Assembly (NCBI GenBank): GCA_036346355.1
Contig: CM070588.1
Span: forward strand, 14,493,914 to 14,557,913
DNA: 64,000 bases
Direction of reading: 5' to 3'
Source: Rhipidocladum racemiflorum
Lineage: Eukaryota; Streptophyta; Magnoliopsida; Poales; Poaceae
The translations under genes and the position numbers were made by a program. The notes under the pieces are model-generated. The model was not told the DNA's origin. It searched no databases and was given only the letters and a program-made list of their open reading frames with translations. Positions 33,310 through 44,620 of this stretch are shown here, one piece after another (within the stretch, counting starts at the first letter, position 1; the number at the start of each line of letters is the position of its first letter).

Positions 33310-34071
33310 TTGGCGATTCTCTCTCCGCTCGCTATCCGGCGAGGGCAACCGAAAGCTTCATTCGCGCGACCTCACGGAGCGCCTCAGCTGTGTGGCTTCC
33401 TCCCCATTCCTTCCTCTCCTCACGACACTCACCAGGCGCCCACGCCGAAGGATCTGGCCATGGGCGCCACGGCAAGCGGCGGCGGGAGGGAGCGGCTGAG
33501 GTGCTAGCTAGGCGCCGTCGACCGAGCAGGTGAACTTTCTTGATTCAGCCTCCTCTCTTTCCTCCCGCTCTCCCATCTTCCTTCCTCTCCGCCGGCCTCC
33601 CCTTGCCCCACGTCGCCGCCTTCAACGGCGATGCCCCATCGGGGTGCGCTCGCGGCACCCGGCCGGTGAGGTAGCAGAGAGACGCGCATCGCGGTTCCGG
33701 CCCCGCCGTTGGTAGTGGTGGAGGCGGGAAAGCGATTTGGAGGAGTCCCGCGAGTTGGGCTGCACAAATCGCCTCCCCATAGTCCTCTTCCTCCTCCTCC
33801 TCCCCGTCCTCTTTCGCTGCTCCTCTCCACCCTTCATGCATTCTCGCCCACCGGACGAATTTCGCTATAAAAGGTATCGCACGACATCCCATCGAAGCAC
33901 GGCAACTAAGGTTTGATTTAGCAGTTAGCGCAAATGTACAACCGGGCCATCTCATTGCGATTGATAGGGTATGTTTAACGGGTAGAATCATCGGTGAAAT
34001 TTCAATTGTAGAGTTTCTTCTGTCATACTGAAATCTCGGTGTATTCAAGATTTTCATTGTCGTCCTTGCAG
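33310..34071 (+). other. GC-rich captured segment upstream of GatB piece
   Basis: CpG-rich DNA resembling a gene 5' region. A short open stretch before 33970 (PIEARQLRFDLAVSANVQPG) leads into a GTATGT donor, and TTGCAG at 34066-34071 precedes the GatB exon. I do not recognise the donor gene. Confidence 0.35.
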
Positions 34072-34122
34072 GTTGTGGTCTGCCCCATAGATTGCGAACC
34101 GCGAGAGGCGCATTTGGCCACA

Positions 34123-34735
34123 ATGGCTCTAACGCTTCTCCAAGGGATTAGGACACCGACCTTGTTTAGAACGAATGCCGGTCTGTTCTTTACCACTCTA
34201 CGTCCTCCATTAGCCCGCTTCACCACCAGGGCAGAGAGTGCGCAGGCTACTGAGCCCAAAGCAGTGCCCAAGTCAATTCAACTTGCTACCAAGGAGGCGG
34301 CGGAGCAGAAGATGCAAGGTTTTGAAGCGGTCATCGGAATTGAGACCCATGTCCAGCTCTCGACGATCACAAAGGCATTTTGCTCCTGCCCGTACAACTA
34401 TGGTTCCCAGCCGAACACCACTGTCTGCCCCACCTGCATGGGCCACCTGGGACGCTGCCGGTTTTGAATGCAAAGGTTGTTGAATGCGCAGTGAAGCTTG
34501 GCCTCGCTCTCAACTGCGAGATCTCGATGACATCCAAGTTTGATCGGAAGCAGTACTTCTACCCAGATTTCGCGTGCCTTTACAGGCCATGTTCTGTTAC
34601 AATCTCTTCAGGTTTTACCATTAGTCATAGTGTAATACCATCTCTGTAAATCTGTCCTTGCAGATTCTGGTTGAGCTCATTGCCAATGGCGGCACTGTTA
34701 AGTCTGTGATAGAGGAGAAAGATTTGGTTCTGTAA
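34123..34735 (+). pseudogene. GatB (Glu-tRNA(Gln) amidotransferase B) fragment
   Basis: The ATG at 34123 opens [12 protein letters not shown], an organelle-targeting-like leader. It is followed by the GatB signature region ([32 protein letters not shown]). A one-base loss near 34449 shifts the frame; the match continues as [20 protein letters not shown] to YFYPD (about 34575). After intron-like DNA and a CAG acceptor (34661-34663), a distant C-terminal piece follows (ILVELIANGGTVKSVIEEKD) and stops at 34733-34735. GatB normally amidates Glu-tRNA(Gln) in plastids and mitochondria. Most of the protein is missing, so this copy cannot be functional. Confidence 0.88.
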
Positions 34736-36041
34736 TCGTCACCTTGCTTAGTATTTGGAACCATGGTAGTTTGACCATCTAAAAAAAATTATGATCCCTG
34801 CCACCAGTGTGTGTTATGAAGATATAACTCGTATGCACCTGCTTTCAACTTTTTCCTTTGGTTGGGATCCTTTGGGAACAACCGAAAAACGATGATGCCT
34901 TTGACATTGAGAAAAAATATTGGCATGTCCTGATTTCATCAGTTTCTGCACTTGGCTGTTCTTATATCTTTATGAGATAGTTCTGGCATTCTTGTCCCAG
35001 TCCCACGGTCTACTCTAATTGATGCAATTTCAGTGTTCTGGTTTCTGGTTGGATTTTTTTGAAATGAATTTGTATTATTGGATTGTTGTCCCAGTCCCAC
35101 CTAGTTTTTGTTTACTGAATACTTGTCTTATCTTGTTGAAAAGGAACATGGGGCTCACAATCATGGTATACCCTGCTTCCTTCCTGAAAAGACAACCATT
35201 TGCAGCACTGAATTGTCATACGAAAGAACGTTTGTTTCAATCCATAGTATGCATACACTTTTCTTGTTTTGTGCACTGTAGAAAAAATGCAGTTTGCTAC
35301 TAATGGTTATTTGCTGTTATAACTTTCATTCAAAAAATTACTTGATATATATTGAAAGGGAAGCACGTATTCTCGCTCTTGATCTTCATGGAAAAACCTC
35401 AAGACAGCAACATTAACTAAATTGATGGACCAATATGCTTTATGGTTAGAATGTTCCATATGATTTACCACATGCTATTAGACAATATACTTTAGTTAGA
35501 ATGTTTCGCCAAGTTTGTATGCTGGAATAAGTTCATACATATAAACATTGAGTCTCAGTAAGTAGTGTTTGTCTATTTGCTTGCATGTGGTAGCTCAAAG
35601 ATCCACATATAGCTTGTAGTGGTTTATCGGGTAGTATATATGACCATGCAATCGAAAATAGCAACAATGAGCTATTGAGCTTGCTTCCTTTGTTAAAAAC
35701 TGTCTTAAGTGAAAGGTTAACGTTAGTAAAATTAGGCGTCAGGCATAGTTTCATCGCTGGTGACAAATAACCGTTGCTTGCAGTGTGGTGGTTACAATAA
35801 ATTTCGAATTTAAATTCCCGCATTAAAATATAGCCGTTCGAATTTACCCGGTCAAAAAATTCAAGTTACTGTTATAGCGGTTATGGGATATGATTAAAAT
35901 ATAGGGGAGAGAAAATAAAGAGTGTGATATAGAGAGTGCTGTTGGAGAGGAAGGAGATATAAAGAGTCAAATTTTTAGAGAGCTCTTCAAATATGACTTT
36001 TGGAGAGTGAAATTTGGAGAGCCTTGTTGGAGATGCTCTTA

Positions 36042-37499
36042 CTAAAGTTGGCCAGATGGGCCGTGTTAAACTGAAGGACCATGTGAAGGTCCATCCTTGT
36101 TTGTGATGAGTATTTGATATGTTTTGAGCTTGGGTTGCTCAGGTTTGAGTTTGATTTGATTTGGATTTGAAATGGATTTTGAATTGAAAGCATTTTGTTT
36201 TGCGCCGGACCAAAGGAATCAAAAAACAGAGAGTTTCCCATTTGCGCCGGACCAAAGAAATCAAGAAACAGAGAGTTTCCCCTTTGCGCCGGACCAAAGT
36301 TAGAAATGACTTGTAGCATTTGCGCTGGACCAATTATTCGATCCGTCGTAAGTGATGTCGGACCAAAGTTTTGGTCCGTCGTGAACGGTGAAATCTAGGG
36401 TTTAGTCTCCATGTACGCTGGATCGATTTTCTTTAGTTCGCCGTGAACGTGAAATTGAGGCTTTTGCGCCGAACCAAGTTTTTCAATTAACCGAGAGTTC
36501 GACGTGTGCGCCGGACCAAATGTTTGGTCCGTCGTGAGTGATGCCGGACCAAAGTTTCGGTCCGGCGTGAGCGGCAAATTCCAAGGTTTTGTTCCTGTGT
36601 ACGCAGGACCAAATGTTTGGTCCGTTGTGAGTGACCCGGATCGAAAAGTTGGATCGCCGTAGAAGCCGTGTGCTCTGTTGAGTTTTGATGAAAAATTGCA
36701 AATTATTCTTGACAAACTTTGATGAAAAATTCCATATTATTCTTGAGCAATGCTATGTGATGTGTTTTCCTTGTCTGTAATGGATGTAGGGCTCTGTTTG
36801 GTGGTCATGGTGAGGCGAAGGGAGGTCGGAACTAGGCAAGGGTTGCCGGAGGTTCAAGATGGCCAGAGATCGCCAGAAGATGGCTGGAGATGGAACCAGT
36901 GCAGTCCAGGAAATAAGGAGACAAAGTGTCTGTTAATCTTGAAGCTTTTTAGGTCTAGAAGACCAGAGAGTTGTTGATCTTTAGTGCTAAAGTAGTGGTC
37001 AAGTTAGCATGTGAGAGGGTTGTTGGACTGATCACTTCAAGGTACTTTGGGAAAGCATGTGTAAGACAGGATCAGTGCAACCCATGTGTGTAGAAGTGTG
37101 GGATTAAATCTTGGCCCTTGGAAGTTAGCTTAGTATTGAATTAAGACATCCAAGGGTGAGAATTGATCCTAGAACACTATAAATAGAGGGGTAGGGGTAG
37201 CCTCTCCTGGTGCGGTTTTGAGAGAAGTTTTTGGTGCTCCTTTGAGCTTTGCTCACATGAAGTGAGTCTTTGTAAAAACTTCCAAAGAAAAGAAATACAA
37301 AAACATTTTCTCCACTCTGAATTTAAATTCCGCATTTACATTATGTATTTACATTACGCAATTTAAATTCAGTCTTTACATTCTCGCAATTTAAATTCTA
37401 CAAGTTGGATTTGCCTCCCCTCCTTCTGCTTGCTTCTGGTTTTTATTGCCAAGGATGAGAGATTGATTGGATGAGTCTTCACTTAGATCATATCCCAAT
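36042..37499 (+). mobile_element. SIRE/Maximus-like LTR, left part
   Basis: LTR-like block with palindromic modules (36200-36665), a TATA box ACTATAAATAGAGGGG (about 37179-37194) and downstream GTAGCCTCTCC. It is split by solo LTR A at 37500; the right part resumes at 41024. Its left boundary is not resolved. Confidence 0.5.
36200..36665. repeat. Array of GGACCAAA/TTTGGTCC palindromic modules
   Basis: Repeats of GCGCCGGACCAAA followed by TTTGGTCCGNCGTGA, about ten in this block. Several form near-perfect palindromes (for example GGACCAAAGTTTTGGTCC near 36361). A related array lies at 56030-56545. Confidence 0.85.
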
Positions 37500-38542
37500 T
37501 GTAACACCCCAAAATTTTGCTTTTCTTACATTCATGTGTGATTTGGCACTTTGGTGAATTTTTGGAATTTTCTGGAATTTATTTGGATTTATTTGGAATT
37601 TATTTGAATTTATTCCATTTTGAATTAATTAAAGAATTAAACTTTGCAAATAAAATTTTGTTGGAAATATTTTATTTGAGTCCCAAATACCCTAAAATAT
37701 TTTCCAGAATTTTTCTGGAATTTTTCTGAGTATTTTGCTATTTTTAATGAATTAAATGAATTACTGGAAATTTATTTTAAATATTAAATCGCTGGAAAAT
37801 CAAACCGAGTCGGTTACTGTTCATCCGACCGAGCCCGAGTCAGACTCGAGTTCGAGTCCGACCCGAGCCTGACCGCGCCCGTGGTCAAGCCGAACCCGTC
37901 ATTGGAACCTAATCAGCGTGGCGCTGGATCTTGATCCAACGGCCACGATTGAGCCACGCCACCGAGCCCGAGCCCGACCAGGCTAGCTACCGGCTCGAAG
38001 TCCGACCCGGACCCAAACTCGCGCACCGTTGGATCTCGATCCAACGGCTGTGCGCGTGCCACGTCACCCTACCCGTGTCGCCGCCGGACTCCGCCGCCGC
38101 AACGGAGAGGACCTCGGATTCCGCCCGTTTCACGGACGCCGAGGGCCCTATTTATTGCGCCGCCACCCGTGTCGGGATCGCCGCTTCATTGCACACCCAT
38201 AGCCCTAACTCACCCCGCCTGAGCCGCCGTGGTTGCGCCGCTAGAGCTCGCCGGAGTTAGAAGAAGGTGCAGCCGTGGTTTTTCGCCGATTGCCGCTCCT
38301 CCGCTGCCCTCCGCCGTTAAGGTCAGATCGAGCAGGAGGTCAAGCGCGTCGGAGGAGACCACTCACCTCGCCGAGCACGCCCGGCGCCGCTGCCGTGGTC
38401 GTCGTCCCCAATCCCGGCGAGCAGCGCCGCAAGCCATCGCCGGACCGAAGCTCGCTCCGCCGTCCGATTCCGATCCAACGTCCCAGATTGCGCCACGTCA
38501 TCTCACGGTGAGATTCCGTCCAAAATCCCAGATCCAATCTCG

Positions 38543-38566
38543 ACCGTTGGATCTAGATCCAACGGT
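38543..38566. promoter_or_regulatory. Perfect 24-bp palindrome in LTR A
   Basis: A complete inverted repeat with half-site ACCGTTGGATCT. Variants of the GTTGGATC/GATCCAAC palindrome recur at about 38025 in LTR A, 51879 and 52590 in LTR B, and 58210 and 58802 in LTR C, often close to a GCCACGT box. Confidence 0.7.
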
Positions 38567-38755
38567 CCAGATCAAACGCGTTAACCCAAACGCGTGAGAG
38601 CCAGATCTAACCGGGCCGTTGATTTACAAATCAACGGCCGAGATTGCGCCACACGTCCGGGAAGGCGGACCGCCGCGGTCAGCGCCCACGCCGCGGCGTG
38701 CGTGTGACGCTGACACGTGGGGCCCGCATGTCAGCGGCCCAGCCACCCTGCACCA

Positions 38756-38891
38756 TGACGTCACACTGACGTCATGGCGGCTCGCATGTCGGGCCGATCG
38801 TCCCGGCCGGCGCCGACGCCAAGAATGACGTCACGCGGGTCCCACTGTCGATCTGTTGTGGTCGAGCCTCGCCGACGCCGCAGTGACGTCA
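38756..38891. promoter_or_regulatory. Four TGACGTCA boxes in LTR A
   Basis: The perfect CRE/bZIP palindrome TGACGTCA occurs at 38756, 38767, 38826 and 38884. LTR B has six (53007, 53055, 53067, 53126, 53315, 53325). They are downstream of the putative TATA box, so a regulatory role is inference. Confidence 0.6.
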
Positions 38892-39409
38892 CCCGAGGGG
38901 GGCCCACCTGTCAGTGACATAAGGAGCCGTGGACCGAGTCCACGGTAGACCCAAGCCGAGCGTGGACCGAGTCCATGGATCGGTGACGTCGACCAACCAA
39001 TCGAGGTCGACACGTGTCCAGCCGACGCAATAATTAATTTCCGAAAAAGAAAATGATTTATTAATTCGAAATAATGATTTCAGATTTTGCTTCAAACTTC
39101 AAACGCTTATAACTTTTGCGTTTCAACTCCGATTTGAGTGATTCAAATTTCTAAATTTGTATAAAATTGAGATCTACCTAAATATAAATTTTATTTAATT
39201 TTTGGACTAAAGTTTTTCTCTGTAAAATTATTTAATTGATTATTTAAACTTTAAATAATCATAACTTTTGAATTTTAACTCCAAATTTGTGATTCAGTTT
39301 CTAAAAATTCATAAAATTATGTTCTCTGTTTATGGATTTTATTTGGATGGTTGGATACTTTTGCCTATTGTTTATTCGTGTATTTGCTATTTGCACGCTT
39401 TACGAGTAG

Positions 39410-40730
39410 ACGTTGAAGTGCCGGAAGGATTTGAAGGAGAAGTATTGACTCAGGATCCAACTCAAGACCAAGAACAAGTACTTTTTGAAGGCAAGTTGTG
39501 CTTTGACCATGTTGATCCTATTTTGAAAATCTATTTTGATTTAACTTATTGCATGCTAGTTCAGTTAGAAAATACTTTATTTAAATATGGGGGTTAGATA
39601 AATACCAATTTGCTGTATGACACCTTGATTATTTAAATATGTGCCATGACCCTTGTCACCCTAGTTGTGGTTTACTAGTTGGACATTATTAACTTGCCAA
39701 CATGGGTTTTAGACCGTTGTAGTAAACTGCTTAGACCTGCTACGTGCTCATGACATGATTTTGGACAAACAAATGTTAATATTGACTTAATGATATATTG
39801 AACCTGTTTTGGAAAGGTATCATGTGATGTTGATGGCACGTGGTGCATGGTAATCAACTGGGGTTTGATAAATAGTTTTTCGGCCAGGGGCATGTGGCAA
39901 GAATAATCAGTGGGCCGATTGTGGCATTGGGGATGTTGATTTGGTTCTTGGGTAGTCTTGCCCTGGTCACCCTAAGGACTTAACCTTGCAAGCCTTTGAA
40001 CTGGGTCTAACGTGCAACCACATGTCCGTAATGGGACGGACCTAGTTGACTAAGTTGCTAATAACGCACTGTGGGACCTCGGAGGTCAACTACACCCTTT
40101 GTGTAAGTTGTGCAGGGAGCGTCTCGGGCCGAGGCCAGTACCCATCTAACGGTTGATTGGCCTAAACTTCGCCTTAGCTAAGGGAAGGGTTAGTGTGCAA
40201 TAACCTGAGGACCACTTGTATTGTTAGAAGTTTAGAAAGACTTTGTTACTGAACTTCGCCTTTGTGGTGTTTGATCAGTATCTTGTGGGTAAAGTGCATA
40301 ACCTCTGCAGAGTGTAGAATCTATTCGAATAGCCGTGTCCGCGGTATTGGACATCGCTCGGGAATTACAGTCAAGGGTTAGATTTTTCTCAAAAATAACT
40401 TGGATTTGAAAGGTTGGGTTGGATTAATAATGATGTTGATGAAAAATGTGGATTAGGATGGGAAAGATATTTATTAAACTCCTTGAAAAGTTATCTATGC
40501 TTTACTTATTTCTACCGCTTTGAATCTATTTATGATACTTGTTAAATCTTTGTTTCGCAAATATACCTTGAGCTATTCCTTTGTACCAAGCCATGCATAT
40601 AGTATATTAGCCTGCATTCTGCAGCATGACTTGCTGAGTACCAAGTACTCACCCTTGCCACAATACAACACCAGTTGAAGGAGACTACACGGCTTTGGAG
40701 GAGGAGCTCCAAGAGGAACCGTCTACTTAG
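39410..40730 (+). other. Candidate spliced acidic mini-ORF in LTR A
   Basis: Internal exon 39410-39490 (acceptor GAGTAG, donor AAG|GCAAGT) encodes VEVPEGFEGEVLTQDPTQDQ and further residues to LFE. The terminal exon 40675-40730 (acceptor ACCAG) continues in phase (EEELQEEPST) to TAG at 40728. The intron is GC-AG, phase 1, about 1.18 kb. A first exon is not identified. Much of the difference from LTR B is at third codon positions. Confidence 0.5.
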
Positions 40731-41023
40731 GGAAGCGAGCCGGTCGGTTGCCTGTGGTATCTTTGGATGGCGCCACGAGTTATTTGATTTTCCGTTGCTA
40801 CTATTTCTCTCTTAATAAGTTTAGCCTGCGAAATCATACATTTGTAACTTGACCATAAGGTCGAGTAACCAGTTTGACTACTTAAATAAAAGTACTTTAT
40901 TAGTATCGAGTGGTATGATTGTGATATTTACCGATGTTAAGACTGTGTGCACTAGCGTGTTCCTGGACTAGTGCTGAATACACAGAGGGTCCGGATTTGC
41001 AAATTCGGGGTCCCGACACCAAT

Positions 41024-41356
41024 CCTCTAGGCAATCCTTGTTTCGAGTTTTGCGAGAAACCGATTTTTTATGCCTCCATTGATGAATCCTTGTTTGATCA
41101 TGTTTTTGATGAGTTTCTTTGTGACCTCTAGCTTGCTGTGACTTGTGGGCAGGTATCCAAGTTCATCTTGATTTTCAAAATCCCACGAGCAAGCCTAGAT
41201 CACATATTTTTTTCTTTCGCTCTAGGAGAGAGTTTTTGCTCTAGGATCTTTATTCCTTGCAAGAGAGGTTTCAGTTAGATGCTATTTGTCCAGTAGGTGG
41301 GGAAGTTTTATTTTGGGATCATTCACCCCCCCTCTGATCGACATTCCGATCTTTCA
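41024..41356 (+). mobile_element. SIRE/Maximus-like LTR, right part
   Basis: Continues the LTR cut at 37500. It ends with TTCACCCCCCCTCTGATCG and CTTTCA at 41356, the usual end style of SIRE LTRs. No PBS follows; the hAT relic begins at once. Confidence 0.5.
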
Positions 41357-44300
41357 TAAATGGGCGGGCCTGCCCGAGGCACGGGAGTTGGGCCCGGCAC
41401 TAGGCACGGCACGGCACGACATGTATAGTGCCCGTGCCAGCATGGCATGACCAACCCGTGCCGTGCTTGGGCCTGACACTTGGCCCGTGGGCCAGCACGA
41501 GCACGACACGAGCACGGCACTATGTAGGCACAGTTGCAATGAATCCCAGACCGGCCTAGCCCAGCCCAGGTGGAGGCGAAAGCCATATAAAACCTTAGCC
41601 ATAAACCCTAGCCGCTCCGCCCCCATCCACCCATTCCCCTCCCATTCGCCCATTCCCCGTGAACCCCAGCCGCTCCACCCGCCCGCCGCTCCGTCGCTGC
41701 GCGCCTCCACCGCTCGCTCTCCGGTGTCCTCAGTCCCTCCTCGCTCTCTCTCTGACTTTCTCCAGTCTCCTCTGTCCTCTCTCGGTGGAACGGTGGTTCT
41801 TGGGCTTTGACCCCGAGCCGACGAGGGCAAGACCGTGTGAGGCCGACAATGGCGAAGGAGCTCGATCCTACCTCCATCGACCACGATCTCAGGTTGCAAG
41901 GGGACACCGGAGAAGACTTGGGCCAAGATGGCTTGTTCGGTAGCAGCGCAGCGGAAGCTGCTGGCGGCGACGCCGATGGTGATCCCTCTGCTGTCGCAAG
42001 TCCTTCGCAGGGTGACGGTGCAAGCACCGGAGCTACGCGTCGTGGCCGTGGTAAGACTAAGAGGCCCAGAGCCTCCACCTCTGATGTGGGGAATGACTTT
42101 GAAAAGTTGTTTAGAATCGATAATGGCAAGAAGGTGAGGTATGCTGCTAAGTGCCTCATCTGCAAATCTACATTGTCAGCTCTTTCTACTGGTGGTACTG
42201 GACATTTGTCACGACACCGTGATAGATGCAAACTGAAAGCCGGTCATTCGACCAGGATTCAGTCCTTGATCCAGTTCAATCCCGACGGCACTATTCGTTA
42301 ATGGGATTACAGTCCTGAGGTAGCTCGTACTGAACTTTGTCGTTTGATTGCTTGAGAAGATTTGCCGCTTTCCTTTGGCGAGTCTGCTGCTTTTGAGGAA
42401 TACATTAGGCGTGCCCATAATCCTAGATTTTCCAGTGTCTCCAGGCAAACCACTACTAGAGATATGGAGAAATATTTCAATGAACGTCGTAGTAAGCTTA
42501 TGGAAACTTTGCAAAAGTTTGTTTCATCTGTTGCACTTATTTATGATATTTGGTCTGGTAATGCTAAGGAGGATTACCTTAGTGTGGTTGCTCACTATGT
42601 TAATACTGATTGGGAGCTAGAAAAAAGGGTTATAGGGCTTCGGCTGATTGATGTGTCACATTCAGGTGACAATATAGCTGACCGTGTTTCCTCTGTGATC
42701 ACTGAGTTTGGCTTGTCTGATAAGGTCTTTTCTGTTACATTGGACAATGCTTCTGCAAACACTAGTGCCATGGATAAGCTCAAACCTTTGTTTAGTGGTT
42801 ATGTTGGATATGTCTTCTTGCATCAGCATTGTGCATGCCGTATAATCAATCTAATTGTTAAGTCTGGTTTAAAGCGCCTGAAGCCTTATGTTGAGGCTTT
42901 TAGAACAGCAATTTGTTTTTTGAATTCTTCAAACCAATGTATTGCTGCATACAAAAGCTATTGTGTTGCTATGGGGATACGCCCTCATAAGTTTGGTTTG
43001 GACATGGATGTGAGATGGAACTCCACTTATCTCATGCTCAAGCACCTCATGCCATACAAAGGCACTTTTTCAGTCTTCATACATACTCACTATCCTCAAC
43101 AGCAGGGGGGCACACCCTACTTACTTATGCACACTGGTATGTTGGTGAACAAGTTCTACAATTCCTAGAGCTATTCTATGATTCAACTGTTGCTCTGTCT
43201 GGTATTATTATCCCACATCTCCATTGATGTTGCATCACATTCTTGACATTGCTGGACACCTTAACTCATATGAGAATGATCTTCTGCTAAGAGTTGTAGT
43301 TGTTCCTATGAAAACAAAATTTCTGAAATACTGGAGGACTATACCAATGCTATATACCTTTGCATTTATTTTGGATCCTAGAGCTAAGATGAGAGGTTTC
43401 AACAATGTTATTATGTTGTTATCTAATCTCACTGGTGCAGATTACTCTAATTATTTAACTGAGGTAAGGGCTGAATTAAATAGAACCTTTTCCAAATATG
43501 AAACCAAGTTTGGTGCAGTGAGATTGCAGAGACCTTCACAGCCAACCACTGGTACTGGTAAGAAGAAAATTGATTGGGGCAAAATCTTTGGGGCAGCTGA
43601 TTCTGCATCTTCTGGCTCTGCTTCTGCCTTTGGCTCTGTTGCAAATTTAGGTGATTCTGTACCTTCTGCTTCTCGTGTTCGTGTACCTTCTGGTGGTGGT
43701 GGGAGATCATCATCTGTTTCAACTTCTGCCTTTGCTGTTCCAGCATCTATTTCTGAGTTGTCAACTTACCTGGACAGTGATAACGTCGCCCACTACGACG
43801 ATTACTTCGACATTCTGAATTGGTGGCATGAGCACAAACTTACTTATCCCATTCTGTCTATATTAGCTAAAGATGTGATGACAGTGCCTGTGTCCACTAT
43901 ATCTTCATAATCTACTTTTAGTCTAACTGGTAGGGTGATCGAGGAGCGGTGACGTCGTTTGAACCCTGAAATGGTGGAGATGTTGTCCTGCCTCAAGGAT
44001 TGGGAGCATGGTGAACCTAGAGCTCAACACAATGTGGAGGACAAAGATCTTCAAGATTCATACACAAACTTGTTTCTTGATGAAGTTTCTGTTGCTGCTG
44101 GTGCTGGATCAACTGATGATAATATTACTGAAATTGCCATGGGCAGTGTCAGTGTGTAAATTATGTATTTCTGTTATGTAATGGACTATATGGATTGTAC
44201 TCTCTTGAACTTCAAACTGAGCTAGGCTATACTCTTTTTTCCTTTTTAGGGTTTTCTCATGAGGTATGAGTTTTTACCTAGAAAGTTTTTTAATGAGACA

Positions 44301-44620
44301 GCCAAACACTATATAAACAGCTCAAGTTTTCAAAATCTGAACCATAATTAAGAATTGGTGATTGTTGATGTGCTCATTATGCTACTGCTGGTCTGAAGAG
44401 GGGTTTTTGTTGTATAGTGCTGATAGGCCGGCACGGCACGTAAAGCACGACGGGCTATTCGTGCCGGCATGGCACTATTTTCCCCTCTTCGTGCTGTGCC
44501 TATGCCTGATCTTCGGCCTGTCGGCAGGCACGACATGGCATGATTAACTGTTCGTGCTGTCTCGTGCCGTGCCTAAACGGGCTGTGCCCAGTCGTGCTCG
44601 TGCTGTGCCGCCCATTTGGC
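41357..44620 (+). mobile_element. hAT transposon relic
   Basis: The ends TAAATGGGCGGGCC and (inverted) CCAAATGGGCGGCAC are inside inverted subterminal arrays rich in GGCACGGCACG (41375-41545 and 44425-44605). They enclose a broken hAT transposase. An 8-bp duplication could not be confirmed. Confidence 0.8.
41849..44159 (+). pseudogene. hAT transposase with BED zinc finger, broken
   Basis: The ATG at 41849 opens MAKELDPTSIDHDL. A BED finger (CLICKS...HLSRHRDRC) lies near codons 105-132. The RNase H-like part follows (YDIWSG, VTLDNASANTS, HQHCACRIINL, MDVRWNSTYLML), then the C-terminal dimerisation region (ISELSTYLDSD, DILNWWHEH, YPILSILAKDV, LNPEMVEMLSCLKDW). In-frame stops are at 42299 (TAA), 42353 (TGA), 43908 (TAA) and 43950 (TGA), with frameshifts near 43115 and 43205. 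In the family it cuts and rejoins element ends with 8-bp duplications. This copy cannot make a full protein. Confidence 0.93.

Larger units (their letters stand above)
33181..36038. mobile_element. PIF/Harbinger-like element carrying gene fragments
   Basis: The ends GAGCATCTCCAAAAGCC and (inverted) GAGCATCTCCAACAAGGC are flanked by TTA on both sides (33178-33180 and 36039-36041), a TWA duplication typical of PIF/Harbinger. The 2858-bp interior has no transposase. It does hold a GC-rich gene-like segment (33310-34070) joined through an intron-like GTATGT...TTGCAG to a broken GatB copy. The TIR also resembles that of the MITE at 29383. This fits a Pack-type element; chance bracketing by two MITE ends is the alternative. 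Confidence 0.6.
37500..41018 (+). mobile_element. Solo LTR A, Ty3/gypsy type (3519 bp)
   Basis: TGTAACACCCC at the left, GGGGTCCCGACA at the right, with the TSD CCAAT at 37495-37499 and 41019-41023. No PBS follows and no internal region remains, so it arose by LTR-LTR recombination. It is closely related to LTR C (57796) and more distantly to LTR B (51507). A likely core promoter CCCTATTTATTGCGCC lies near 38147. Confidence 0.93.

Noticed and set aside
33545..34123. 192-aa minus-strand frame
   Set aside because: Antisense of the CpG-rich captured segment; no domain, and it crosses the intron-like region.
36200..36665. Tandem gene or CRISPR-like repeat array
   Set aside because: Spacing is irregular and the half-sites are part of an LTR; no spacer-repeat alternation.
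41354..42231. Long minus-strand frames over the hAT start
   Set aside because: They come from GC-rich subterminal repeats and antisense of the transposase.
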